Source: Asterias amurensis
Taxonomy: Eukaryota > Echinodermata > Asteroidea > Forcipulatida > Asteriidae
NCBI RefSeq assembly: GCF_032118995.1
Contig: NC_092648.1
Coordinates: forward strand, 19,806,450 to 19,870,449
Direction: 5' to 3'
Length of the DNA stretch: 64,000 nucleotides
Made by a program: the position numbers and the translations under genes. Below, one piece after another: positions 34,012 through 47,795 of this stretch (position 1 is the first letter of the stretch; every line of letters starts with the position of its first letter). The notes beneath the pieces are model-generated. The model was not told the DNA's origin. It made no database searches and saw nothing but the letters and a program-made list of their open reading frames with translations.

Positions 34012-34564
34012 CAGTCACTGACAGTTAAAGCAAAGTTTCATCATTTTTAAATTAGAACAATGTAGACAGAAATAAAGGACCAGCTTAGAATATTGACAAT
34101 CAGTAGACATTGAGAAAGGACCTGCCTTTTTCTCTATGCAGTAGGCTTCCAGTTAAAATCTCTTGTAAATGAAACTCAAGCAACATGTACTTGTGTGAAT
34201 AGGCAACCTCAAAACTTTGTGCTCCGATTTATCTTCAAAAGTAAAAACAAAATGGCGTACTGGAGGTAGTGCAAAGTGATCCTGAATTGATCTCTTACAA
34301 GATTTAGTAAGCCGGATAAGCTTGGGGAAAATATAAGCTGAATTTGAGACTGAGCTCTCATCTCTCCATGCATTAGGAGGACTGATATGAAGATACTGTT
34401 TGCTGTTGGGGGAGACAGCCTGTATTTTAAGAGCGTCACCTCATCTCTGTCCTAGTGACACATGACACCCAGCAAGCCGTAGGATTCAAACCTACTCATT
34501 CAGGGTGACATGTAGCTTGAGTTGCGGCTTGCTAAGCCCATCTCCAATGATACTGCGGCAAAGC

Positions 34565-34935
34565 TTAAAGGAACTCGATGCCTTGGATCAGACAAGTTGG
34601 TCTATACAAAGCGTTTGTAACCGTTTTTAAAAAAAATGCATATGGTTGGAAAGGTGCTTTAAAAGTAGAATATAAAAACAATGATCCACACAAATTTGGC
34701 TCGAAATTGCGTGGTTTTCCTTTTATACTTGCGAACTAACACGGTAAAAAAATTTACTCCCATAAATGGTCGACCGTGTTAGTCAATAAGGTAAAAAGAA
34801 AACCGTGCAATTTCGAGGCATGTTTGTGTGGATCATTGTATTCTACTTTTAAAATCTTTGTACACAAACCCATAAAATGTTACAAACCCTTTTCAAAGAC
34901 CAACTCGACCGATCCAAGGCAACGTGTTCCTTTAA
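34565..34935. mobile_element. Family C TTAA foldback MITE, copy C2
   Basis: TTAA is at both ends. The termini match copy C1 (GATGCCTTGGATCAGACAAG at left, CGATCCAAGGCAACGTGTTC at right). The central stem is present but more eroded than in C1. Confidence 0.85.
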
Positions 34936-35360
34936 TACAACAGCATTCTGCTGATGGCTACGTATCAACAATCTGACAAGATCTTCGCCAGGATGCGGGA
35001 AATTGACCAACATGTTGAGTATCCGATGTCGCTGATTTTATGTTTCCACTGGCTGTTGAATGAGGCACCAGTAAAATTTTGATGATTGAAGCCAAATTTA
35101 TAGTCTGCAAACAGACAAGATTTATCATGTTTGAGTAGGTGGACACTGTAGACTGTATGTAGGAGAGCACCTAGGCTCAATTACAGCTCAACAAATTTCT
35201 TTGCAAAGCAAAATTTTAGTCGGGCACCAACCCCAACAATGCAAACTTAATGTAATTTGGGCTGGGAACCTGTTTCTGCCAAGCAATACTTTCCTGTGCT
35301 TAGCAAGTTTTTGTGTATACAGGCTTTATGTAGGGCTCTGCTAACCCCGGAATTCTGTGC

Positions 35361-35722
35361 TTAAAGGATTTGGGTACTTTTTCAAATTGTCCATAGATTT
35401 ACATTAATCTTACAGGGTTTGAAGATAATGATAGTGGAAAGCTTCCCTTCAAATCTTATTTACTGAGGTGCTGTAGTTTTTGAGAAATGAGTAAAACAAT
35501 GTCATGAAAATACGTTTGTAAATGATTAAAATAATTTTCGTCTCATGAGACGAAAATTATTTTCATGACATTGTTTTACTCATTTCCCCAAAACTACAGC
35601 ACCTCAGTGCGTAATATTTTCAGGGAAGCTTTCTACTATCATTATCTTCAAACTGTGTAAGTTTAGTGTAAATCTGTGGACATTGTGTTTTTTGTCCTAC
35701 AAAAGTTACATAGACCCTTTAA
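35361..35722. mobile_element. Family B TTAA foldback MITE, copy B2
   Basis: TTAA is at both ends (35361-35364 and 35719-35722). The arms are near-perfect complements, with the centre ATTTTCGTCTCATGAGACGA at 35535-35555. A half copy of the same family lies at about 17322-17515. Confidence 0.9.
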
Positions 35723-36739
35723 GGTCAATAGAAGCTTTGCAGGGCACTGTTAGCGCAGAATTTTGCGGGAAGCAGAGTCACGAAATTGGGTCCTGTGCTG
35801 TTTGCATGTAACAGAGTTGCCCAAATCATACACATGTAGTGTCGTTCACCATCTCAAAATGGCTAATGCAGTCACTCACACAAATGGGCATCGATTCTAC
35901 AGATTCATATCGTGAGTTCTTAATACACGGAGGTCAAGGATACAGATCAATACTTGCATTATGAGCGAAAAAGGAACATTTTGGTTTGTAATTCCTTATT
36001 GGCAAATCGTTACAATGTTCAAAGTGGTAATATTGGAAGAAGAAAAAAACAGCTGAAGGTTCGCGAGGTCTTTCGCCGTCTCTTCTAGCTGGCAGGGGAA
36101 ACACTGCTGATAACTCTACGGTCGTTTGTCAAAACTGCTTTAATATTTCTACATGTTTGACAGATAAAGTAGGGTGTCCATCATAAAAAATAGGATTCCT
36201 CCCTCCCCAAAGTGTAATCTCAAAGCCCATATGTTCTCGGTGTGTTTATGTTGATGGTGTTGCTCATGATATAGGGTGTTCATCTGAAAAATGGGGTCGC
36301 CCACCCCCCCCCCCCAACCCTGATGTGCCAACAATATATTCTTTGCTCTAAATGTTGGCATTTGTCAGTTATTTAACCTGGGGATTGTTACACAACTCAA
36401 GTACTAGTCACAGCAAACATGCCCTTGTCCCCCGGTGTAAATAATTCAAGTGTACATGTAGAGTTGATGCCTTCAAGTTCAAGTTTAATCTCAAAGCCTT
36501 CTGCGCCTTGAACACAAGTGTGCACATTACAAGTCTTTATGATTATTAACGCCCATAGTTTCTCGTTGTGTTTTGTTGATGGTGTTGTTATTATGTATTG
36601 TGATATTTGACTTGCTGTTTGTTTTCTTGTAAAAAATACAAGTATGATGCTTGTGAAGTGCATTGACCATTTCTGGAATTGCGTTATACAATGTATAAGA
36701 GCAGTTATTGTGGCCATTATTAGTATTATAAATGTAGCA

Positions 36740-36972
36740 CATGTAGTTTTCTTCACCTGCCTTTCATCTCTGTGGACACTGGTTCGAATCCCACCTCGGA
36801 CCAGAGCCTTGCATATGGATTTGGTTTTCAGTTTCCTACCGGACAGCGTGGATTTTTCCTCATTTGGTGTTTTCCTCCCACCTAAAACTGAACATTTCTT
36901 CTCACTTCCTATCCATCCTGTTATGGCACTAATTGTGCTGTTTGGTGTGCAGTAAATAAATAAATAAAAAGG
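36740..36972 (+). mobile_element. tRNA-derived SINE with (AAAT)n tail
   Basis: The B box GGTTCGAATCCCACC is intact at about 36782; the A-box region is eroded. The body includes TTTGGTTTTCAGTTTCCTAC and GTTTTCCTCCCACC, and the element ends in repeated AAATAAAT. Confidence 0.65.
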
Positions 36973-37414
36973 TGTTTGATTACAACGTCATTCCTTGCGT
37001 AAATTGTGTAACAATAACAGCATGCGCGTAGCATCGGGTCCTGGATGATTAAAGTGCACCGCCGTTAAGCAGAGTATTAAAAACTAAGCTTTGTTTTGAA
37101 TAAACACCCTGCATTGAGTCTATGAGTGGGTCATTCCTGTTCTCCCCAGGCTTTGTTTAGTACCAAGGAGTACAGCTAAGTACTGTGGCCTAGAGTCATA
37201 ATTCTATTCGATACTCCGAAGCTCGGGGGCTGGTAAAGCAATCTATTCTCTAATCTAATGACTAGGCCATCATCCTGCCGATAATTAGATGGAGTGCTCT
37301 CTGGGAGTTATAAGGAGGAGAGAAGACAATTGCATCAGATTTAGATTTGATAGGAACGCGATGTCTGAGCTACTGCCACGGGGAGAAGATGGTGAAGACA
37401 AAAAATTCTTCATG

Positions 37415-37870
37415 TCTTTGGAATTCGTAAACAGGTTGATGAGACAGCGAGATTTGTATCGATTTGTAGTTAAAATAAAAGTCTGGTCACTGTTTTTATA
37501 GAGCACTAGAATCAGGCACTGAACATGAGCGTAAGACATGGTATAAATTCTTTGAGTCTTAGGAATTCGTAAACAGATTGATGAGACAGCAAGATTTCTA
37601 TCGATGTGTAGTTTAGGAAAAAAATCTGGTCACTGTTTTTTTGAAAGCATTAGTTGTATATAGGAAATCGGGCATTTAAGGGTAAATGAGCGTAAGACAT
37701 GGTTTTCAAAATTATGGAGTCTTAGGAATTCGTGAACAGGTCGATGAGACAGAGATATTTTTATCGTTGTGTAGGTAAAAAGAAAAAAAAGTCTGATTTC
37801 TGTTTTTTTGTGTTAAGTGCAATAGTTGGAAATAAGAAATTGGGCAGTGAAAGGTAATGAGCATAAGACA
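37415..37870. repeat. Three tandem copies of a 142-163 bp unit
   Basis: The unit contains GAATTCGTAAACAG, GATGAGACAG, TCTGGTCACTGTTTTT and GAGCGTAAGACATGG. It starts near 37421, 37563 and 37726. In each copy the segment after GAATTC can be read as a 17-residue open peptide (EFVNRLMRQ type); no gene was found around it. Confidence 0.8.
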
Positions 37871-39699
37871 TTTTCATTTGCACTGCTAGCCATATTTTGA
37901 GTCAGAAGCTCAAATAACTTTAATTAATGGTCTTATTGCATCTGGTTTAAATACTAACAAATCTTTATCCCTGTTGCAATTCATACACCATAAACTGTTT
38001 CTGGTATCTTTCAGTGTTGTAGTTAAGACCACAAAGTTCGATACCAAGAATTTCCTTCAAAGACCGAGACCTCAATGTCTCAGGTGGAGGGGAGACAAAG
38101 ACCAAGACTGAGACCTCAGACAAATTTGTAACTGTAAACAATGAAACAACTTTCATTGCCAACTGTCTTTATTTTCAATAGACTTTTAATGCTGAACCAC
38201 GGCTTTTTCTTTGTATCAGTCCTCACTTCGGGTATCTCATAACGAGTGGTACTGGAAAAAAGTTTGATTGTGCTGATCTACTCTCCAAAAACATTCGCAG
38301 TGAGGATTTGTTCCTTTTTTCCCCAAGTACGAGTGTGGCTCACAGCTTTAAGCCTCAAGTTCACTACAAGTCAAGTTGACTTTGAGTCTTGTATCTATAA
38401 ATTTTGTTGAGTGTCTAAGGCAGCAGTACCATGAAAACAAATTAGATAAGTCCTCTCTCGCAGCTTCTTCAAATAAAGGAATTTACACATAAAATGTGAA
38501 ACTGCATAGAAAGATCTTTCTCTTAGACTCTGGTCTTGTAAAATAAATTCTGCTCCTGGAAAAAAAAGAAGACTTATAAGCCAATGCAGTCTTGGTTTTT
38601 TACACTTAATTCGAGCCCTGGTTGTGATTGTTAATCAGAATTATTATCTGGTTTTCAACCTTAAAAGCGGTTCTGTCATGTTTGAAATAATCCCTCTAAA
38701 TACCCAAATGAAAATCTTTTTCAAATGTAGTCTGCTTCATGTAGAAACGAAAAATCCATGTTGTGCTTGAAATAAAATTGAATTAGAGAAAACAACAATG
38801 TTACACTTGAGTTAACAATGATACTTACACGTTGTACATGTATGTGAACGTGTCGATGCATCTCCTGATTTTAAGATCCTGAAATAATTCAAATCACGGA
38901 ACCTGTGCTCAAGGGAGTGTGTTGTTGGTCTCGGGTTAGTAAAGATGTGTCTTCAGTGGAATCGAAGATCAGAAATAAATGTGTACATGTACGTGTTCTG
39001 CATTTCTAAAATCTGACAGTGCTGTTTGTTTTTGAGAATTTCTTTAGCGATTCTGCCTTTGAGCTCTATGTCTCTGTTTTTTTCGAATATTTCTACAATC
39101 ACAATTGGGCCAAATTTCATCAAAATGTTAAGCACAAATAAAATAAAATTTGCTTAGTAATGCTTGTAATGTGTACTGTACATGTGACTGGTTCCCTGCT
39201 CAATTCTGCTTAGCAGATATAAAACTATGATAAATGTTTGGTTTAACCCATATATCGCAGGCATTTTACTCTAATGGGATATAAAACTGTCAAGCAAAAT
39301 TATGTCCTGCTTAACCGTTTTGAAATTAGAAAATTAGTCTCCTTCACACAAAGGCAATAAACACGAAGGTCCCTAAAAGTGCTGTAATAATCCTGCTATA
39401 ATTGCACAGTCTATTAAAAGATATCAGCCGTATTGGGAATATTTGAGCCGTCAATACATGTAGCCGCTGTATGTGAATAAGTCATCAGCATAAATCTTCC
39501 CCATTAGCTCAGTCCATCAACATTAGCCTCCTTCGGGGATTGAAAATCCTCCCTACAAATTTTAAAAATTCATGACTGTCGCGTCAGGTGCTGTTGCTAA
39601 CACCAATAGCACACCCACCACAGAGTCTGAATTCACAGTTATATCACATAAAAAGTCAGTGGATTGAGAAGAGCAAGCTAGTCAAAACGTTGAGACCAA

Positions 39700-41044
39700 T
39701 TTTAGAACTCACTCCTCGGTAGTGCAGTTAATAACGATCTTATAAGCTAAAGTAGTAGTCCCAGCCAATTTTCTATACCTTCCACACAGGTAGTTGTTAA
39801 AAAGAAGGACAGTTCTTTTCAGAAGTGAGAAGTCTCCCGAACAATCCGATAAATCTACCCGGCTATAGTAGAATATACAGCAAGACAGTTCTCTTAAGAA
39901 CAAACTCTACCTGGCAATTAGATACACACATGGTGTTACCGCAAACCAATAGATATTATATCTAAGAAAAAGTATGCAACTCTTTTTCATAAGCACACCC
40001 CACTTGTCATGATTGATATAGGCATTTTCTTTTTTCAAATTAATTCCAAATGGTTGTGTTTTGACAGAAAAACCACAGTCTACTCTCGAGATTAAAAAAA
40101 AAAACTTGATTGTCAGAGAGATGGATTCTTTAATCAGTGCCAGTACTAACCGTACAGCTATTAATTCCCGAGCCCAAACTTGTCAGATTGTCAGAATTGA
40201 TCAGTAATAAATGCAACAACGTGACTTGGGTCTATGCAAGCTCCCTTTACAAAATTATGTGCGATATCGTGTTTCCCTTTAGGGCACAGTACACTTCAAT
40301 TTGACCAAACCTCTAATGGAAGTGCTACAATGTATTTGTGTGCAATGGAGTTTTTTCCTCAGGCAGCTGTTTGGAATGTAAAGTACAGTTCCATGATATG
40401 AAACTAAAATTCTTTTTGAAATAAGATTATATTTATACACCGAGTTGAAACCAACGGTTCTTTTCAGAACCACATCAACTTATATAGAGATTATCGTTAC
40501 ATGGTGTTACCGCAAACCTTTACTAAGGGAATAAAAGTCTAGCGACGAGTTCTTAAACTGTCGTTTAAAATAGGCAGGGTCGTTGCCGTGTGATAAAGGC
40601 CCGAGCCCAAGGCGAGGGCCTTTATCGCATGGCAACGACCCTGCAAGGTTTTAAATGGACGTTTAAGAACGAGTCACTACTCTTTTATTCCCATTCATAA
40701 ATGCCCTTTTGTTAAAAAACATTTATAGACACTTTAACAATTGAAAATTTGAGGTTTGAAATATTTTTTTCAAAAACTTTGTGAAGAATCTGTTTCATGC
40801 GCATGGGTTTTGTGTTCGCGCGAGCGCTTAGAAATAGATTACGCAGGTGCGCTTACATATATTACGCGCTGTATAGCTATGAATTGTGTTCCGTGTGATA
40901 ATCTTGCGCGCGCATGCCCGACACGCGGAAGCCAGCCGGTCTTAAACAGCTTCAGCTGTGTCTTTATCAATTATTTAAACACCCCCACGTGACACGCTCT
41001 CCACCAATAGGAGTAGAGAAACTGTCTGGGGTATTTATGAATAT
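39700..41044. mobile_element. Large non-autonomous DNA element with hairpin core (H1)
   Basis: The core hairpin at about 40550-40680 has CAGGGTCGTTGCCGTGTGAT pairing with TCGCATGGCAACGACCCTG around a GGCCCGAGCCCAAGGCGAGG loop. ACATGGTGTTACCGCAAACC occurs at about 39929 and 40500. The right end (CACCAATAGGAGTAGAG, GGGGTATTTATGAATAT) and left part (AGTAGAATATACAGCAAGAC) recur in the element at 53885-54835. No transposase was seen. Confidence 0.55.
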
Positions 41045-42059
41045 ATTGTAAATTTCCAACATGCAAAGTTTCAAATCCTACTTAGGATTATATTTCATGT
41101 AATAGTGATTGTTGTAGTCATTTTTAGTTAAAATTTTGTATTACAAATCATCATTTCATAACAATATTTGATGGTGAGAAGTCCATCAATTTATACTTTT
41201 AATCTAAGGCCTTTGTCATGCAACTCAAGTTTAAGTCGCTATATACAATGGATTTTAATTCCTACTTATCCACAAAACTCTATCTACTAAGTCACTAAAA
41301 GCATTCCTGCGCAGGAAGCACTTTCATTTTTTTTCTTGGCCAATAGTAACCATTACCCCATTGTTGTATTTCCTTGGCAACCAAGTATGGATGTCTTCCT
41401 GTATGAGCTATAGGATGCAACCCAAATGGCAGTTACTTGCCTGTATAGCGTTTGACGTCATAACCAATGAATCACTATTATTAATGGCAAGCACAGAGCC
41501 CCATTCTTGGTGATTTACGTGATGTAGAATCCCATAATCACTTTGCATGCTCGCATGCCTGTGAAATTTAGGAAAGTGTAGAACCGATTCAGAAACCTTT
41601 CAATCGGAGGTTAAGTCTGTAGTTAATTCAATTTATTGGCGTTAATTGAAATTGGGGAAGTCTTGAAGGAAAAGGTCATTTTTAAGCATCACTTAAACGA
41701 CAAAATTTGTAGATAAATTATGTTTAATGAACTAAATTCACAAGGAAATCTAATGCTTAATAATTTATATAGTAGTTTTTGGAACAGTGAACATGAATGG
41801 TTCTTTTTACTTTATCTGGACACCAGTTATTTTTGAGAAGAAAAAGAAAAACAAAAATAGTTTTTTGTGTTTACTTTAATAATTCATAACAAAATGTAAT
41901 GTCTTGTTCCAAGTTACCAGTAATTAATTTTACAGATGAGTCAATATTTTCATAAATCATACATGACCTGAGAAAAAAACTAAGATAATTTGTTTGTTTT
42001 TAAATCATAGTTTTTTACCAAAATTTCTTTCTTCGGTTTTCTTTGTTTGACATACCAAG

Positions 42060-42087
42060 TCATTCATTCATTCATTCATTCATTCAC
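42060..42087. repeat. (CATT)n microsatellite
   Basis: Seven perfect ATTC/CATT tetranucleotides. Confidence 0.95.
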
Positions 42088-43363
42088 ACACCCTAAAGTC
42101 CAAGAAACATGATTTAAAAAATTGTAAACAGTTTGAGAATATAAAACTGTGGTTAACATTCAATATTCAATCTGAATATTCAACCAGTAACCATTGTATA
42201 CTCATTCAACGTGGCTGGCCAAATTGTTTACCCAATTGTGGCAGTATTTTAAGTGTAACCAAATACGGAAACGAAACAGAATCCAGTTCAAGTTTTATTA
42301 AACGACAGCGGTAAGAAACTGAGCTGTTTATCCAGTCTCATTCTATTGAATTGAAACGAACATCTTAGATTGAGTTTCAATAAATGATAACATCAGGTGA
42401 AGAATCTCTATTTTGAGCACACACACAGGCTTTCTTATTGCAGCTGTTTATTTATGGAAGAAAGAAAAAAAAACAATTTCAGAATGTCTTCATACTGGAT
42501 GATCTGTGTGACATTTTCTTTTCTCTCAACTTTTTCCAAACAAATTGACAGAATGTTGTTGAGTCAAACTGCTCTTCTAAAGCAATCTAATCAATGTTTC
42601 TTTAGAACAGCAATCAATTGTTGTCAGATTTAATATGTTTAATATCAATGTTATCATTCGTGACTTGAATATCATTGGTTTATTGAATATCATGAGTAGC
42701 AGGCAAACTGGCAAAGATAAATTGAGCATGCTTTACCATTTTAAAACCATTTATATGAAGTCCACAAATGCATTAACAAAATTTTTTTTTTTTTAAATAC
42801 AATTTGGATTCGGCATTAAATAATCTTATATATCTTAACAGTGTTTAATAGAGTATAATTTAGAACTATTCTGCATTATGAAGAAGTCCTGCAGCAAATC
42901 TGGAATAGATAGTTCTGGATCTAGGCAACTTCACTTTTTGGGCTTGAGCTGTGTCAAGTGTTCTAAATTGTTCTACTCAGTCAAATGGTTCGCCAACCAA
43001 CCATGCAAGGAATTTGATCAAACTCCTGGCCACAATTTCATGGCTCTGCTTACCAGAGAATTCTGCCCTTACGGCGTCTTGTAAAGCGTATGGTTTTAGG
43101 GGCCGTAAGCGCAGAATTCCAGGGTAAGCAGTGCCATGAAATCGGGTCAAGCATGCTGCAAGTGGTATTTACGCCTAACACAGAGTCTTGCGTTCAAAAA
43201 AATGATTTATCATTGCTCGTTTATATGGCGGACTTGACACTGTGCGTCGTCAAGTGGGAATTATCTGTGGTGCTCTTTGACCAATCTGCCCTGACAAAAC
43301 AATTAATTTTAAATGCATAGGATATGTTACTGTTTCTGTTTCCTTTAAAGGCACTGGACGCTA

Positions 43364-44046
43364 TAGCCTTGCTCAAGGCAGTTGCATTATTCGCTCCGAA
43401 AAGACGCAGCTGTAAACCCACCCGCCGTATACCCTGTGCATGGTGTGTGCGATCACACCGAATGACCCACCCGTATACACACTGTCACATCGCACGAATA
43501 CTGTTCACACAAGTCATCGCACTCATACACCACTAACCGCATGCGGAGGCCGTCAGGCCGACAGCCTTGTCGGGTCTGTATCTTCCCGTTTTAATGTGTT
43601 GGTTTAAAAAAATTCCAATAGTGGACGAAATTGGGGGGCTCTAGGATATGCTAGTATGCAGCTCATGAATATGTATATCGTTCGTCAGACCTATCAGACA
43701 ACACAGGATGTGAGGCAAATGAATTATTCATTTTGACGTCCAATCACACACGCCTACCATGCTCGCTGAGCGTCCGTGGTGGTGGTGTGTGATGATGTAG
43801 ACATGTCTCATCTTTCGCGGGCATTATGGTAATGAGCTGACCGTGGGAACTCTTCGCTTATTATAGTAATGAGGTCAGTGGCTTCAACACAGACCCTACA
43901 AGGCTGTCGGCCTGACGGCCTCCGCATGCGGATAGTGTACGGGGGCATCGTGTCGTGCGATGTTATGCACAGTGAATACGGGTGGGTTTTTATACAGCGG
44001 TGGTCTTTTTTCGGAGTGAATAATTCGACTGCCTTGAGCAAGGCTA
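43364..44046. mobile_element. 683-bp element with long inverted ends, nested in family A copy A7
   Basis: The left end is TAGCCTTGCTCAAGGCAGT and the right end is CTGCCTTGAGCAAGGCTA; the arms extend over 200 bp and include GCATGCGGAGGCCGTCAGG and its complement. It is flanked by TGGACGCTA on both sides (43355-43363 and 44047-44055), a perfect 9-bp target duplication within the terminus of a family A MITE. Long arms plus 9 bp suggest a Mutator-like element. It is non-coding. Confidence 0.85.
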
Positions 44047-44316
44047 TGGACGCTATTGGTTATTACTCAAAACAATTATTAAGTTGATAGTATAAAACAT
44101 TGTGAGAAACGGCTCCCTCTGAAGTTACATACTTTTTGAGAAAGAAGTAATTTTCCACAAATTTGATTTCAAGACCTCAGAATTAGATTTTGAGGTCTTG
44201 AAATCAAGCATCTGAAAGCACATAACTTCATGTGACAAGAGTGTTTTTTACCTCATTCAAATCTCGCAACTTTGACAACCAATTGAGCTCAAATTTTCAC
44301 AGGTTTGTTATTTTGT

Positions 44317-45204
44317 ATAGGATAATGCCCGAGGTGCGCGCCATTCGTGGGTAAGAATGGCCCGAGGGCGAAGCCCGAGGGCCATTCGTACCCACGAATG
44401 GCGCGTTCACCGAGGGCATTATGCGACTTAACCCACACCTGTGACGTCATGCTATTGTTAAAATCGCTCCATTATTTCGCACGAATGGCGCGATATTGTT
44501 TATTTTTTAAGTCAATTGTTTGTATGTATTACATAAGCTTCGTCCATGAACACCACTGGTGGTGTGTGAACAATGGACGAAAACCAACATTTAGGAAATA
44601 TGCTCGTTCCTTCGATAGTGGCATCATAGATCGGGAGCGAAAGTGGCAGCAGATAAGTGATTTTGTTTCTTGACTTAAAGTAAATTTAGACCAGTTAGTG
44701 ATAGAAACAGATGATCAGATGATGTTGTAGCCGACTTTCTCGGTCTACAAAAAAACCAAAAGGTGAAGATAAAAGAAGTGACCTACCCGCGTACAAGCCT
44801 GTAGTTTCAGATTTGTTTTTAATAAACAAATTTAAGCTACCTTTATGATCAACAATTTCAGTTGAATTCCTGTTATTTTATGATGATATTGAAAAAAGTA
44901 TCTTTGCAATCTTAAATTTTAGGGACTTTACTCACTTACCATGTTTGTGTATGATAAATTAAGCATTTTGAATTAATAAAAACAAAAAACAAAAATACTG
45001 GTTAAAATGAAATTTCAATAAACCTGTGTTTAAAACCATTAAAAACAAAATAATTTATGGTCCATGGCGTCATTGACTTCATTTACTTTATTCCCTAACT
45101 CTTTTATGCACACTGGGTGAATAGATGTACCCATCGCGCCATTCGTGCAAAATAATGGAGCGATTTAACAATAGCATGACATCACAGGTGTGGGTTAAGT
45201 GCAT
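44317..45204. mobile_element. Second element inside copy A7, with 100-bp hairpin and inverted ends (G)
   Basis: At 44322-44425 a near-perfect hairpin (ATAATGCCCGAGG paired with CCGAGGGCATTAT, loop GAGGGCGAAGCCCGAGGG) precedes an arm at 44423-44493 (GACTTAACCCACACCTGTGA). Its complement ends at about 45203. The interior is AT-rich, without a gene. It replaces the part of family A expected between its TTGTTATTTT and ATAGTGTCC words. Confidence 0.7.
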
Positions 45205-47785
45205 ATAGTGTCCAGTGTCTTTAAAAGGAGTGTACAATTATTGTACATTGGAAACAATAAATCAAAGTCAAATATCTTTCGATCTCTACCCAACTCTGAA
45301 GAAGATATTATTTTACATGAATCTTTTCGTGAATCCCTGGACGAAATGCATACATTGAAAGTAAGTTCCAGTTGGCTGTTCTAAGATGCATTGGTGTAAA
45401 TAATGAGGAAGTCTATAGAAGGAATCAGTTTACCAGCCAAGATACAATATCATGTACTGTCTTCGTCTGGTTCCCACTTGGCTTTGCTAAGCAAATTCGC
45501 CACTTCCATAGCAAAAGAGGCCATCTCAAAAAATTACATCTTGGGAAAAGCAAGTACAGAGATTAGCTGTTTTGCCATAAACCCCCCCCCCGGATAAAAG
45601 TGTTAAAAGAGGACGAGATAGGACATTAATCACAACCATGTACATTGTAGTATGTATTTGAAATTTAAAATGGAAAAATGTCCTTAATATACCCCTAAAA
45701 CTTTTAAGAAACCAAAATGTTTGTGTTAGGCTGTATGATGCCATGAAAGGGCTGACTTGTAAAGCCGCATTTTCTGCTGCAAGCAGCTCTCTGGAATTAG
45801 GCCTTGTTTCTAATGTGATAGCCAGTCAAGGTTGACTAATGGTGGTGTGTTGTGTCATGATCAATACACATTCCCTATGCTACAGTTCGGTCAGTATAGG
45901 GCGCATTAACCACGCTGAAGATTTACTGTTATTGCCCCAAGACGAGTCTCTCCGTCTTTTTGTTTTCTCACGTTTATTTACATCCATGTACATGTATCAA
46001 TGTCTTTGAAGAAGGAACTCTAAAAGTCTTTGTATATGTGAACCATGTCATGTAAACCATAATTGGAATTAATATTCAGGAAACAAACACTTGAGTGAAA
46101 ATTATGACATATATGATATCTATTTTGTTTACAATAATTGAAATCATTGTAGGTACGTAGGTGTGGTGATTTAAGCCCATTAAAAATATACTTCCATACA
46201 GAAAGAGAAGACATTCTTAAACGTAGTAGAAATATTCATCACAGAGGAGCTCTAATAGGGGGCACTGTACACAAAAATGGATTACACAATAAACCCTGGT
46301 TAAAAGGGAGATTACAAGCACAGACTCCAGTGCCTTCTGATCCTCTTTTTACAGGGGAAATATAGTACATGTATAGCGTGATAGTTGTACTCTGCACAAT
46401 GGAATGTCTGAGTGGATATAAATAAGCTGTCCAAAACTTTGAGGGTGCAGAAAAAACGCATGCCGCAAGCTAGATAAGAAAGTTTTGGAGAATATACACC
46501 TCATCCAACCTGTTTAAGTTGTTTGCATAAATGCAGTTATATGTAGTAGTGGTAGCCTTTGAAATTATTACCAGATCTCTCCACTTTAGTCAAAATTCCA
46601 GCTCTTCCTGTTTTCCTTGAATGAAAATAGTAACAAAAACAATCTGGAGTCGGGGGACACTCAAGTCCGCTAAATATTTATAGATTCATGATCATGCTTT
46701 TAAATGGTTAGAGCGGGAGGGCAATTTATTTCAATTAGCGGAAGGGCAAGGGGTGAACTAAAGCAACTGTAGTGGGATATGCCGGCAGGGGGTTGATAAA
46801 TGTATCAGAGTAAATGCGGAAATGCAATTGAATTAAATTCTCTCAGAGCATTTATGGTTTCATTATATTTAATCGAAACTCTGGCAACCCACGTTAAATG
46901 ATAAATATTCAAGAATAATAACCACTCCCCCACTGGGTTCTTTTTTAAAAAGAATGTTATAATTTTGTCCAGCTTCTGAAATAAAAAGGTAAATTTGCAG
47001 CGACATCTTAAGTTCAGTTTTCTTTTTCTACAAACTGTAGACTTTCAGAGCTACGTCCATCAAAATAAGAAAGAGCCTTGCCGCTGAGTTGGCGGACTCC
47101 TTATTTTTATATTTTATTATTATTATTAAATTTCTTCTTTTTTTTTTGGGGGGGGGTGCCAATCACAAGCCATACAACCTTTTTCTGCCAGTTATGCCAA
47201 TTTAGTTAACTGTATTTGACCGAGGGAATAAACAGCTTGAAAAAAACATAAGCCGTCATTTACACATACAGTCAAAACGATACAAACTTAATATGTCATG
47301 ATATTTTCACAGGTTTGTTTGGAAACTTGAGGATGTAAACAAAATAATTACTCAGCTTTTAATATGTAACTCTTGAATTTATGTGGAAATTATGACACAA
47401 AATGTAAAATTTTCCGTAGGATTTTGCCTGCCCAGAAAGGCACTGGACTGTACAAGGTCACTCAGTTTGTACAAACAAAAGTTTGATCTTTGTTTTTCAG
47501 TACAACCACCGCCCATTTGAGGTGCATGATAAAGGAGTTAATAGTAAAAGAGTCAACAATAGCGACGGTTCCACATGAATGAGCACATCCAAGAGTACAC
47601 CCGTGGTGTTGATCCAGTGATGGTTGTCAGTGAGTGGTTCCGCTATACACTGATTAGTGGTCTTCACCTATGGTGTAGGTTTAGTCAGTTTTACAACAGA
47701 TAACAACTGGTCTGCTGCGAGGTATTCGCTGCATATAGACTCCAGTCACATTTCCTGCATAGGCTTGGGAAGTTCAACATAGTAC

Positions 47786-47795
47786 TATATAAAAG
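47786..47795 (+). promoter_or_regulatory. QPCTL: TATA box of the QPCT anchor-exon promoter
   Basis: TATATAAAAG lies 165 bases upstream of ATG 47960, which would place transcription start near 47815-47820 and give a short 5' UTR. No TATA of this quality was seen before the signal-peptide exon at 25342. Confidence 0.55.

Larger units (their letters stand above)
43345..45223 (+). mobile_element. Family A MITE copy A7, split by two insertions
   Basis: Family A pieces are 43345-43363, 44056-44316 and 45205-45223, with TTAA at the outer ends. The order of pieces shows that A7 was there first and was later hit twice. A short internal piece near the second insertion is missing. Confidence 0.8.

Noticed and set aside
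37289-37501. 70-codon frame MECSLGVIRRRED, plus strand
   Set aside because: It overlaps a tandem repeat, has no gene context, and its second half is the repeat unit itself.
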